Position numbers and translations under genes: made by a program. From NCBI GenBank assembly GCA_030699385.1, contig JAUYMY010000002.1:1-63536 (forward strand): a stretch of DNA of 63,536 bases. Reading direction: 5' to 3'. Positions 7,636-16,570 of the stretch are shown piece after piece. Origin of the DNA: Methylobacter sp. GTDB lineage: Bacteria > Pseudomonadota > Gammaproteobacteria > Methylococcales > Methylomonadaceae. A model generated the notes under the pieces. The model did not search any database. It was not told the origin of the DNA and worked only from the letters and a program-made list of their open reading frames with translations. Numbering within the stretch: the first letter of the stretch is position 1; each line of letters opens with the position of its first letter.

Positions 7636-10600
7636 ATGAAAAAAGCGCCATCAGACGATAAAAGCAAAACGTTTTCAGTTTTTCCGGCCGAACAGAAAAC
7701 GACATTGGCCGGAGAACCTCGCTATATCGTCGGTATCGGTGCTTCCGCTGGCGGTTTGGAGGCGGTGACTCAGCTGGTCAGTCACCTTAATTCACAGATA
7801 CCCTGCGCTTATGTGTTGTTGCAGCATTTGTCGCCCCGTCATCGCAGTTTGATGGTGGAAATTCTGGGCCGTGAAACCTCGGTCAAAGTCAAAGAAGCGG
7901 TGGACGGCGAGATTCCGCAGGTCGGCGTGATCATCGTGGTGCCCGCCAGTTTTAACGCGACCATGAGTGATGGGCGTCTGCGCTTGGTTACGGCAGGTCC
8001 CGAAGTGGTGCCCAAACCGTCAATCAATAAATTCTTTATTTCCCTTGCCGCCGAAGAAGGCGATGCCGCCGTTGGCGTGGTGTTGTCCGGCACCGGCTCG
8101 GATGGCACGGCGGGTTTGCGTGCGATCCAGTCGGCAGGCGGTTTCACCTTTGCGCAAAAACCGGAAACCGCCAAATTCGACGGGATGCCGCGTGCCGCGA
8201 TTGATGCCGGTGTCGCCGACCGTATTTTGTCGCCGGAAGAGATTGCCGCCGATTTGGCTAAACTTGGCCAGCTGAAAAACGAGGCTATGCTTGATGAAGG
8301 CCAAGGCCGCGATCTGGTAAAAATCTTGTTGCGCCGCTTGCAGGAACACACGCAAATCGATTTTTCCGGCTACAAAATCGGTACGCTGATGCGCCGCATA
8401 CAGCGCCGTCTAGTGGCTACCAATATGCCCGATGTGGCCGCCTATCTTGATTATTTGGACAGCCACCCGGACGAACTGGCGCGGTTGTCCAAAGATATAT
8501 TGATTTCGGTCACTGCTTTCTTTCGTGACCGCGATGCGTTCAATGTGTTGGGTCAGGCGGTGCGTAATGTCTGTTCGCGCAAAACCCCGGGCAACGAGAT
8601 TCGCGTTTGGGTGGCAGGTTGTGCGACCGGCGAGGAAGCTTATTCCATTGCTATGATGTTCGCCGATACGCTGGGCGAGCGTTTGTCGCAATTCAAGATC
8701 CAGATTTTTGCCACCGACATCGACGAAAATGCGCTGTCGTTTGCGCGGCGCGGCATGTATCCGGCCGCCGCGATGAGCGAAGTATCGCCGGATCAATTGC
8801 AGCGTTATTTTCATCCGCGCAATCAGGTTTATGAAGCCAGCAAACAGCTGCGCGACCTGATTGTGTTTGCGCGCAATAATCTGGTCTGCGATCCGCCGTT
8901 TATGCGTCTTGATCTGGTATCTTGTCGTAATGTGTTGATTTATTTTGAAGCAGCGTTACAGGCGCGGGTACTGAATACTTTTCAGTTCGGCCTGAATCCC
9001 GATGCTTATTTATTCCTTGGCCGTTCCGAAAGCATCGCCCATGCTGAAAATATGTTCCGTCCGGTGGATAGGCGTGAGCGTTTATTCTGCCGCAGCAATG
9101 CGCCGGTTTCCAGCGACATACTCTTGTTGCCCAATATTGAAGCGCCTGCGACACATCACACCGCCAGCTCGGCCAGTCGGCGCGAACGGCGTTTACTCGG
9201 CGATATGCTGCAAGGACTGGCTCATCATTATGGCGCCTTTGCGGTGATGATTGATGAAAACCAGACGATTATGCACAGCGCCGGTGATGCCTCGCGCTTT
9301 TTGAGCTTTCCCGCCGGTACACCCAAGCTCAGTTTGGTTGATGTGGTGTCGGAGCCTTTGCGCGGCGAATTACTGGCTTTATTGCATCGCGGCATTCGGC
9401 GTCGGGAAGCGCAGGTCGGCCGGGTGCGCCGCTTGGGCAACATCCGGTTGCGCATTTCTGTCAGTCCTATCGAGAAAAGTACCGATGGCTATTTTTTGGT
9501 GCTGTTCGATCCGGTGGTCACTGCGGAAAAAGTTATCGAATCTGCTGATGTGGCGGCGGTCGAAGCCAGTGAAAACATGGTGGAAGATGAGCTGATTTCG
9601 ACCCGCGAACACTTGCAAACCCTGATTGAAGAAATGGCCACCTCCAACGAGGAAATGCAGGCGCTGAACGAAGAGGCGCAGGCGGGCTACGAAGAGCTGC
9701 AGGCCACTAATGAAGAAATGGAAGCGGCGAACGAAGAATTGCAGGCGTCCAACGAAGAGCTGATCAGCGTCAATGAAGAGCTGAACATTCGCACCGCAGA
9801 GCTGGCCAAATTTACCGCCGAATATGAGCATCTATATAACACCTTGGAATTTCCGGTGTTGGTGTTTGATACTCAAATGTCGCTGCACCGCTTTAATTCC
9901 GCCTCTGTCCGTTTGTATGGCCTCAAACCCAGCGCTACCGGCCAACCGCTGCACCGGCTTAGGTTACCGGCTTACCTGAGTCCGCTGGAGGACATGATAG
10001 GTAGTGCTTTGGCCAATGCCGACCGCGAAACCGCAGTCACCCATTATGAAGGGCGTGATTATCAGCTGATTATCACCCCCGGTCAGGATGTCAGAGGCGA
10101 AACTATCAGCCTGATTGCCAGCGTGATTGATGTCACCGAACTGTCGCGGGCACGGAAAGACTTGGAAGATGCGCGTCAGATGCAGACGATGCTGATGGAG
10201 CGTACTACGGTGATGTATGTGATGAAAGACGTGCGCGGCCAATACCTGTACAGCAACCCTCGTTTTTGCGAGTTTTTTAATTTGGATGTCCATGACATTA
10301 TCGGCAAAAGCGATTTTGCGGTGTTCCCCAATAGCATAGCCGCCGATTTATGGGCTTACGACCTGCAAGCTTTGCGCGAAGGCAAGCCGGTTGTGGTCGA
10401 GCATTTGATTCAAGACGGCGAGAACAAACGCCATATTGAGGCCATCCATATCCCGATGCTGGATAAAGATGGCAATATCAGCGCCATCAGCATGGAGGCC
10501 ACCGACATCACCTACCGCAAACATGCCGAAGAGCAGTTGCGTTTGGCGGCTCGTGTGTTCGACCGCGCCGGTGATGCCATTTTGGTCACCGATGCGGTAG

Positions 10601-12195
10601 GGCGTATTTCCACCGTCAATCCGGTGTTTGTTAAAATTACCGGTTATTCGTTAGAGGAAGCTATCGGCCAAACGCCAGGCGAACTGCTACGCTCGGGTAA
10701 ACAATCAAAAACTTTTTACGACGATATGTGGCGCGCGCTGAAAGCCGATGGCAACTGGCACGGTGAGATATGGAACAAGCGCAAAAACGGTGAAGTCTAT
10801 CCGGAATGGCTGACCATTAACCGGCTGGATGACGATAACGGCAAAGTCGAGCATTACATTGCGGTGTTTAGCGATCTGTCCGACATCAAGAACGCCCAGA
10901 GCCGCGCCGATTATTTGGCCACCCATGACCCCTTGACTACCTTGCCCAACCGCAACCTGTTCCATGACCGTTTGCGCCAATCCATTGCTTCGGCCCGGCG
11001 CGAAAAGTGCATGACTGCGTTATTGTTTATCGACCTGGATGAATTCAAGATGGTCAACGATTCTCTAGGCCATGATGCCGGCGATTCGCTGCTTAAAGTC
11101 GTGTCGGAGCGCTTGTTGACCTGTGTGCGCGATGTTGACACTATTGCGCGCCTAGGCGGCGATGAGTTCACCGCGATTTTGGATGATTGTCCACCCGCAC
11201 AAGCCGAGCACATTGCGCGGCGGATGTTGGATGAATTATCGCGCTCGTTCGAGTTGAACGGGCAGCGCGTGTTTGTGTCGTGCAGCATCGGTATCGCCTT
11301 CTACCCGGATGATGGCGAAGACAGCACCACGCTGGTGCAAGCCGCCGACACCGCGATGTACCGCGCCAAAGAAGCGGGGCGTAACCGCTTTGAGTTTTTT
11401 CGCCCGGACATGCGCGTCGCCATCATGGAGCGCGCCACGCTGGAAACCGCCTTGCGCATCGCCATTCACCAAAAACGTCTGACCCTGGTTTATCAGCCGC
11501 GCATCTTGCTGGCCGACCATTCGCTGGCCGGTGCCGAAGCGTTGGCGCGTTGGTATGATCCGAATATCGGTCATATTGCCCCCGATCGCTTCATTCCCAT
11601 TGCCGAACAAAGCGGTTTGATTGTCGAGCTGAGCCGTCTGCTGCTGAATCAATTGCTGGATCAGCTGGTCGAATGGCGCGATCTGGGTCTTAGATTGCTG
11701 CCGATTGCCTTTAATTTATCGGCGCGGGATTTTCGGGTGATAGATACGGCCGATTTCATTTTATCGGCATTGGAAATGCGCGGGCTGCCGGTCAATGTGT
11801 TGCAAATCGAGATTACCGAACGGGTGATGGTTGACGATCAGGCGATTGTCAAAAATAATATGCTGACCTTGCATGAAGCCGGCATCGAACTGTCCATTGA
11901 CGATTTCGGCACCGGTTTTTCCTCGCTGGCTTACCTGAAACGGATGCCGCTGTCGGCATTAAAAATAGACCGCAGTTTTGTCGATGGCCTACCTAAAGAC
12001 GAAGATGATGCCAGTATTGCCCGCGCCGTCATCGGGCTGGCGCAGGCGATGAACTTAGTTACGGTGGCCGAAGGCGTGGAAACCGAGCAGCAATTAACTT
12101 GGCTGATTGAGCATGGTTGCATTGAGGCGCAAGGTTATTATTTTTATAAGCCGTTGGATACGGCTACTTTTGAGGACTTGTTGGTACGCAAATGA
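7636..12195 (+). CDS. CheB-CheR-PAS-GGDEF-EAL hybrid signalling protein
   Basis: A protein of about 1519 residues. In order: a CheB methylesterase-like domain (about 30-210, with GASAGG serine, LQHLSPRH histidine and GTGSDGTAG aspartate) lacking a receiver; a CheR methyltransferase-like domain (about 220-480, SAM motif VAGCATGEEAYS); a Glu/Asn-rich coiled coil (about 635-720); about three PAS domains; a GGDEF domain; and an EAL domain. GGDEF is intact near residue 1174 with an RDVD inhibitory site five residues before it. The EAL domain keeps AEALARW, DDFGTG and AEGVET, so both c-di-GMP synthesis and breakdown look possible. The ATG at 7636 is preferred to a TTG at 7624. The stop overlaps the next start (ATGA), coupling it to the phytochrome gene. 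CheB/CheR here probably serve as sensory or scaffold modules. Confidence 0.9.
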   Translation: MKKAPSDDKSKTFSVFPAEQKTTLAGEPRYIVGIGASAGGLEAVTQLVSHLNSQIPCAYVLLQHLSPRHRSLMVEILGRETSVKVKEAVDGEIPQVGVIIVVPASFNATMSDGRLRLVTAGPEVVPKPSINKFFISLAAEEGDAAVGVVLSGTGSDGTAGLRAIQSAGGFTFAQKPETAKFDGMPRAAIDAGVADRILSPEEIAADLAKLGQLKNEAMLDEGQGRDLVKILLRRLQEHTQIDFSGYKIGTLMRRIQRRLVATNMPDVAAYLDYLDSHPDELARLSKDILISVTAFFRDRDAFNVLGQAVRNVCSRKTPGNEIRVWVAGCATGEEAYSIAMMFADTLGERLSQFKIQIFATDIDENALSFARRGMYPAAAMSEVSPDQLQRYFHPRNQVYEASKQLRDLIVFARNNLVCDPPFMRLDLVSCRNVLIYFEAALQARVLNTFQFGLNPDAYLFLGRSESIAHAENMFRPVDRRERLFCRSNAPVSSDILLLPNIEAPATHHTASSASRRERRLLGDMLQGLAHHYGAFAVMIDENQTIMHSAGDASRFLSFPAGTPKLSLVDVVSEPLRGELLALLHRGIRRREAQVGRVRRLGNIRLRISVSPIEKSTDGYFLVLFDPVVTAEKVIESADVAAVEASENMVEDELISTREHLQTLIEEMATSNEEMQALNEEAQAGYEELQATNEEMEAANEELQASNEELISVNEELNIRTAELAKFTAEYEHLYNTLEFPVLVFDTQMSLHRFNSASVRLYGLKPSATGQPLHRLRLPAYLSPLEDMIGSALANADRETAVTHYEGRDYQLIITPGQDVRGETISLIASVIDVTELSRARKDLEDARQMQTMLMERTTVMYVMKDVRGQYLYSNPRFCEFFNLDVHDIIGKSDFAVFPNSIAADLWAYDLQALREGKPVVVEHLIQDGENKRHIEAIHIPMLDKDGNISAISMEATDITYRKHAEEQLRLAARVFDRAGDAILVTDAVGRISTVNPVFVKITGYSLEEAIGQTPGELLRSGKQSKTFYDDMWRALKADGNWHGEIWNKRKNGEVYPEWLTINRLDDDNGKVEHYIAVFSDLSDIKNAQSRADYLATHDPLTTLPNRNLFHDRLRQSIASARREKCMTALLFIDLDEFKMVNDSLGHDAGDSLLKVVSERLLTCVRDVDTIARLGGDEFTAILDDCPPAQAEHIARRMLDELSRSFELNGQRVFVSCSIGIAFYPDDGEDSTTLVQAADTAMYRAKEAGRNRFEFFRPDMRVAIMERATLETALRIAIHQKRLTLVYQPRILLADHSLAGAEALARWYDPNIGHIAPDRFIPIAEQSGLIVELSRLLLNQLLDQLVEWRDLGLRLLPIAFNLSARDFRVIDTADFILSALEMRGLPVNVLQIEITERVMVDDQAIVKNNMLTLHEAGIELSIDDFGTGFSSLAYLKRMPLSALKIDRSFVDGLPKDEDDASIARAVIGLAQAMNLVTVAEGVETEQQLTWLIEHGCIEAQGYYFYKPLDTATFEDLLVRK

Positions 12196-13664
12196 AGGTT
12201 GAACACGATTGGCAGGCTCATTGCGAAGCCGAAGCGCTGGCCTATTCCGGCGCCATTCAGCCGCATGGCGCGCTGATTCGTCTGGATGCGAAGTTGTGTG
12301 TCAGCCACGTCAGTGCCCAGTTCGACGCTTATTCTCCTTATTCGGCCGCTGCCTTACTGGGTCGGCCCTTGCCAAAAGAGCTGGCCGACGTTCTCGCCCA
12401 CAGTCTGGACAAGCTGTCTGCGGAACCGGGCAGCCGCTGCGAATTGGTGTCAGTGAGTCTGGCCGACGACAGTCGTGTCGATATCGTCATTATGCAAAGT
12501 AACGACGGTATTATTATTGAACTCATGCCGCATACCGATACCGTTATCAGCGCCCCTCAGTATTCGGTACAAATGAATACACCGCAAAATAGCGCTCAAG
12601 CATTGTTATTGCATCAGGAAACGGCTGTGCTGATACAGCAACTGACCGGTTTCAATCGGGTCATGATTTATGCCTTTCGCGACGATGGCGACGGCGATGT
12701 ACTGGCAGAGGCGCGTGATGGCGAGGTTTATGGCAGCTATCTGGGTTTACGCTTTCCGGGTAGCGATATTCCCCGTATTGCCCGCGTCTTGTATTTGAAA
12801 AATCCGTGGCGCTTGATTCCCGATAGTCAGGCACAACCTGTGCCATTATTAGGTCAGCAACAGAGTCCGCCCGATCTGACCTGGTCTGATTTGCGCAGCG
12901 TGTCGCCGGTGCATCTAGCCTATCTTAACAACATGGGGGTGCGCGCCTCGCTGTCGTTGCCGATTGTGGTGGCGCACGAATTGTGGGGGCTGATAGCCTG
13001 CCATCACGCTGAGCCTCGAACCTTGTCGCTGCAAGTGTTGCGCGCGGCAAGCCGTAACGCAAGGCATTACAGTTTGGCGATTGCAGCTTGGCAAGCCGCG
13101 TCGCGGATGCGTTTCATGGACAGTCTGAGCAGCCGCTTTAAAGCCATGCGCATGATGTTGCTGCGTCACGGCTCCATTTTGACCGCAGCGGCCGAAATAG
13201 CGCCGATTCTGCTTGAGCAACTAAATGCCTGCGGTCTGGCGATACGCTTTGGCGATGATTGGGTGCATGTGGGCGACGTGCCGGCCTTTAACGTTTTGGA
13301 GATGCTGGATGACTGGTTTGAACGTGATTGCCCTGAGGTCATTTACAGCAGCGACAACTTAATACTCACACATCCCTATACCGGCCCGTTGACGGTAGCC
13401 GGTGCCCTGGCGTTGAAGTTACGCACCCGTAGCGGTGACTCTGTGCATGTGTGGCTCTACCGCAAAGAATTATGCAGTCAGGTCGAATGGGGCGGTAATC
13501 CCAACAAACCGGTTGAATACCAGGATGGCGCATTCAACATCGCACCGCGCCGCTCGTTTGACAAATGGGTGGATAATCGCAAAGGTTACAGCTTAGGCTG
13601 GCATAACGAAGATCGCATTGTGGCGCTTCATTTGCGCCACCTATTTATGGAAATTTATGCTTGA
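12192..13664 (+). CDS. Bacteriophytochrome photosensory module without output domain
   Basis: The 490 residues contain PAS, GAF and PHY domains and then stop. The biliverdin-attachment cysteine is C11, with the same spacing to IQPHG as in Deinococcus BphP. The GAF domain has PGSDIP (Asp192) and VHLAYLNNMGV (His241), plus CHHAEPR. The PHY tongue has WGGNP and PRRSF (452-456). These are the residues needed for red/far-red photoconversion of covalently bound biliverdin. The usual histidine kinase is missing. The protein is encoded between a large c-di-GMP enzyme (4-nt overlap) and heme oxygenase (8-nt overlap), so it probably signals by contact with the upstream gene product. It could also be a truncated phytochrome, but the clean overlaps on both sides argue against decay. 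Confidence 0.92.
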   Translation: MKVEHDWQAHCEAEALAYSGAIQPHGALIRLDAKLCVSHVSAQFDAYSPYSAAALLGRPLPKELADVLAHSLDKLSAEPGSRCELVSVSLADDSRVDIVIMQSNDGIIIELMPHTDTVISAPQYSVQMNTPQNSAQALLLHQETAVLIQQLTGFNRVMIYAFRDDGDGDVLAEARDGEVYGSYLGLRFPGSDIPRIARVLYLKNPWRLIPDSQAQPVPLLGQQQSPPDLTWSDLRSVSPVHLAYLNNMGVRASLSLPIVVAHELWGLIACHHAEPRTLSLQVLRAASRNARHYSLAIAAWQAASRMRFMDSLSSRFKAMRMMLLRHGSILTAAAEIAPILLEQLNACGLAIRFGDDWVHVGDVPAFNVLEMLDDWFERDCPEVIYSSDNLILTHPYTGPLTVAGALALKLRTRSGDSVHVWLYRKELCSQVEWGGNPNKPVEYQDGAFNIAPRRSFDKWVDNRKGYSLGWHNEDRIVALHLRHLFMEIYA

Positions 13665-14226
13665 TAACAGCTTCGATGCCTTGGCCGCCCTGCGTAGTGG
13701 CACACGCGATTTACATCAACGTCTGGAAGCGCAGCCGCTGTTTTCTTGTTTGCTGAGTGCAGAGGTCAGTCGCGATGACTATGTGAAAGCATTGTCTGCC
13801 TTGCACAGTCTCTATGCCGGGCTTGAAACTGAGCTGATGCGCGGTCTGCAACAACACGCGCCGGCTTATCCATACATTACCCGTTTACCGCTGTTACAGC
13901 GAGATTTGGCGTACTTGGGCAGCGCGCCCGTGTTAAATCCGGGATTGCAGCCAGCGGTTATGGATAGCATGGCGACTACGCTGGGGACGCTCTATGTCAT
14001 TGAAGGCTCAATGCTGGGCGGAAAATTATTAAAGAGCCATTTGCACAGCCGCCTAGGCGATGCGGTGGCCGGCGCGCTGGCGTTTTATGGGCTTGATGGC
14101 AATATCGATAGTCATTGGGCCGTTACGCAAGCCTTGCTGCGTGATAACTTATCGACGCTGGATGCTATTGAGCAAGCCGTGGCCGCCGCGCGCCAGACTT
14201 TTTTATTGTTTCTCTGCGTATCCTAA
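13657..14226 (+). CDS. bphO: Heme oxygenase, BphO type (biliverdin synthesis)
   Basis: The 189-residue protein has the proximal-histidine segment GTRDLHQRLE, the YVKALSALHSLYAGLE helix and the glycine-rich distal helix YVIEGSMLGGKLL, as in bacterial heme oxygenases that partner phytochromes. It opens heme to biliverdin, the chromophore of the upstream protein. The ATG at 13657 overlaps the phytochrome stop by eight bases. The C terminus (ARQTF then LLFLCVS) is a little short and unusual. A one-base shift at the six-T run near 14200 would extend it as YCFSAYPKRSDSS, and a palindromic repeat begins just after the stop, so the end may have been altered by repeat insertion or slippage. Confidence 0.9.
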   Translation: MLDNSFDALAALRSGTRDLHQRLEAQPLFSCLLSAEVSRDDYVKALSALHSLYAGLETELMRGLQQHAPAYPYITRLPLLQRDLAYLGSAPVLNPGLQPAVMDSMATTLGTLYVIEGSMLGGKLLKSHLHSRLGDAVAGALAFYGLDGNIDSHWAVTQALLRDNLSTLDAIEQAVAAARQTFLLFLCVS

Positions 14227-14241
14227 GCGCAGTGACTCATC

Positions 14242-14283
14242 GTTATACATAAGTTGTGGGAGCGGCACCCGGCCGCGAACAGC
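14242..14283. repeat. Dispersed palindromic repeat, partial copy 3
   Basis: GTTATACATAAGTTGTGGGAGCGG is identical to the start of the complete copy at 421, and GGCCGCGAACA follows. The right half is missing. It lies 16 nt after the heme oxygenase stop. Confidence 0.75.
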
Positions 14284-14358
14284 GCACTACCGCTGTTAAA
14301 ATTTAAGTAATGGATTGTTCTGCCGCTACACTGGTAAACAAACACAGGAGTCAGTACC

Positions 14359-14967
14359 GTGAACATTCCCTATTTAAAACCCGCCGCTGTCGGCTTAGTG
14401 ATCAGTTTTTTAGTTGCAGGTTGTGCCACCGAAAAAGCGCCACCGCCAGCGTTATCGGAACTTGCGTTCCAGCCCCTGAAAACCCTGACAGCCATCGGCT
14501 ATGGTACCGTTGAAAAAACGGATAGGTATTCGCGTTCGCAAATTAAATTAATGGCGATGCGGGCGTCGAAAATGGATGCTTACAGAAGTTTGGCCGAGCA
14601 GCTTAACGGTATTCAATTGCGCGGTCATACTAGCGTCGAGAATATGCAAGTGACCCATGACAGTTACAATGTCTTCCTGAATGCCTATTTGCGTGGGGCG
14701 CGGGTCAAAAAGACCTTAGCCATCGGTACCGACATTTATGCCGGTGATGATACTTTTGAAACGGTGGTGGAACTTGATTTAACACCGCGCTTCTACCAAT
14801 GTATTAATGGCTCAGTCGAGCAGATTAATCAGTGCGCTCAACAAATACTGCCCAGCCCAGCCGCGAGCTTCAATCAGAACCCGCCTGCGGTATCAAGCAT
14901 TGATTCAGGCTGTAACGCGATTGATTGTTACAGCTATCCTGCGACCAAAGGCTTCAGTCAACGATAG
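14359..14967 (+). CDS. flgP: LPP20-family lipoprotein, FlgP-like
   Basis: A GTG start at 14359 follows AGGAG by eight bases. A lipoprotein signal ends in LVAGC (Cys22). The body has the LPP20 pattern: AIGYGTVE, then MAMRASKMDAYRSLAEQLNGI, then ETVVELDLTPRFY. In Vibrio, FlgP is an outer-membrane lipoprotein of the basal-body H ring. The next gene encodes a FlgT-like protein, which supports the call. A cysteine-bearing C-terminal tail of about 50 residues (CNAIDCYSYP) goes beyond the usual domain. No hook or rod genes are close by. Confidence 0.78.
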   Translation: MNIPYLKPAAVGLVISFLVAGCATEKAPPPALSELAFQPLKTLTAIGYGTVEKTDRYSRSQIKLMAMRASKMDAYRSLAEQLNGIQLRGHTSVENMQVTHDSYNVFLNAYLRGARVKKTLAIGTDIYAGDDTFETVVELDLTPRFYQCINGSVEQINQCAQQILPSPAASFNQNPPAVSSIDSGCNAIDCYSYPATKGFSQR

Positions 14968-15101
14968 CCTGTTATTCTCACCATCAGCCACGTCACCGCC
15001 TTAAGTTAATGGCCGTGACGCGGCAGCCGACAAGTCGTACTTTGAAAATCCTCATAAATAGCCTATTGTTGTGGTTATTCACAACATAAGCGGCTAGCCA
15101 A

Positions 15102-16337
15102 ATGGCAAAAATATCATTCAAATACTTATGCGTCGTCTGTTTATTAACTCAGGCGTGCAGCTCTGCACAACCCCCGGTTCAAGCCAAGGCCAACATCGTC
15201 GCGCTCACGGTTGAAGGCCAGGCGCCGATTAGCAAGGGCATGCCGCTGTTAGCTAAAAAACAGGCCTTGCAGGATGCCGTTCGTCAGGCTTCAATGCAAT
15301 CGTCCGTTAATATCCGTAGCCGCACCTTGGTCAGCCAAAATAACGTTGCCATCGACACGCTTGCCATGCACACCGCAGCGGCAGTGAGCAACACTAAAAT
15401 CATCAGGGAATGGAAGGCCGATAATATTTATCATGTGCTCGCCACGGTCGAGTTATCGTCCGATAGTTCCTGCGCCCCGCTGTATCGCAAACGCATTATC
15501 GCAACCGCTTTTCCGTTGGCCAAACAAGAGCAGGTGACCGGTTACGAAACACAGGATTTATACAGCGGCATTCCCCGCGAATTGAATAATATCCTGATGG
15601 AATCCGGCGAATTTATCGGCACTAATGCCACGCATATCAACTTATATCCAAGACCTGAGCTGGCGCCTGAATTACAAGATAGCACCGCCTACCGCCCGTC
15701 AAAAGTGATGCAAATGGCTTCAGCGAACGGCGCGCAATTTGTGCTGTCTGGGGTGATTAGGGATATGGAAGTTGAATCCAGCGAATACATGAGAGGCGCA
15801 GGGCCATTGGCGTTTGCCAGAAGTTTGGCGCGCGATGTGGTCGCCAGACGCGGTATCGGCATTGATGTGTTTGTGCATGACGGCTTTACCGGCGCATTGC
15901 TGTTTCAGCAGCGATACAGTGACAATGCCATTGGCGACGTGTGGATACCTGCCACCTATGCGGTCGGCAGCGAGCGTTTTAATGACACGTCCACCGGCGG
16001 AAAAATAGCCGGCATTATCAGCATGGCCAGCACCGATGTGCGTCGCGCCTTAAGTTGCTATCCGTTTGCAACGCGTATTATTGAAATCAAGGATGATAAC
16101 GTGTTCATTGATGCCGGCGCCCAGGAGCGGATAGCCGTGGGCGATCAGCTGGTGGTTTACGGCACCTCGGGAGAGGATTTAAAGCTGGATGGCGGCCAGA
16201 GTTTCATCGGTAAAGACAAGCAGCCGGTCGGTGTTTTAACTATTCGCAGCATCACGCCGCGTTATGCCATCGGTCAGTTAGAAGTGCCCGCCCGTGAGCT
16301 GGGCATTAAAGTCGGCGACTGGGTTAGAGCTTATTAA
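15102..16337 (+). CDS. flgT: FlgT-like flagellar assembly protein
   Basis: A 411-residue exported protein with an N-terminal signal (LCVVCLLTQACSS; the cysteine might be lipidated but the lipobox is poor). The N-domain (VEGQAPISKGMPLLAKKQALQDAVRQAS) resembles that of FlgT and LPP20 proteins. The middle domain has the VLSGVIRDM and QRYSDNAIGDVW segments, and the C-domain is a small beta-barrel (VFIDAGAQERIAVGDQLVVY to GDWVRAY). In Vibrio FlgT builds the H ring together with FlgO and FlgP. It lies 134 nt after the flgP-like gene on the same strand. Placement directly downstream of a c-di-GMP photoreceptor operon fits control of motility, which is inference. Confidence 0.8.
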   Translation: MAKISFKYLCVVCLLTQACSSAQPPVQAKANIVALTVEGQAPISKGMPLLAKKQALQDAVRQASMQSSVNIRSRTLVSQNNVAIDTLAMHTAAAVSNTKIIREWKADNIYHVLATVELSSDSSCAPLYRKRIIATAFPLAKQEQVTGYETQDLYSGIPRELNNILMESGEFIGTNATHINLYPRPELAPELQDSTAYRPSKVMQMASANGAQFVLSGVIRDMEVESSEYMRGAGPLAFARSLARDVVARRGIGIDVFVHDGFTGALLFQQRYSDNAIGDVWIPATYAVGSERFNDTSTGGKIAGIISMASTDVRRALSCYPFATRIIEIKDDNVFIDAGAQERIAVGDQLVVYGTSGEDLKLDGGQSFIGKDKQPVGVLTIRSITPRYAIGQLEVPARELGIKVGDWVRAY

Positions 16338-16378
16338 GTTTGTGTGTTTTTTAGTCGTTGACCTGCAAGAACAATAAC

Positions 16379-16470
16379 GCCCACGAAAATCATCAAAGAC
16401 ACGGAAAAAGCTGTAAAAATAATAGCTTGCTTATTTTCGTGCTTTTCGTGCCTTTCGTGGATGATTTTTG
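16379..16470. repeat. Dispersed CACGAA-type inverted repeat, copy 2
   Basis: CCACGAAAATCATC (16381-16394) on the left faces TTCGTGCCTTTCGTGG (16445-16460) on the right, with CGTGCTTTTCGTGCC as internal tandem CGTG units. It lies between flgT and argS. Confidence 0.7.
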
Positions 16471-16570
16471 GCTACATCCTTGGCAGGAAGTTTCACCTTG
16501 ATTGGATAATCGGATGGTTTTAACGGATAATGCGCATCTATTTATCCGATCTAACTTAAGCAGTGAAGCA

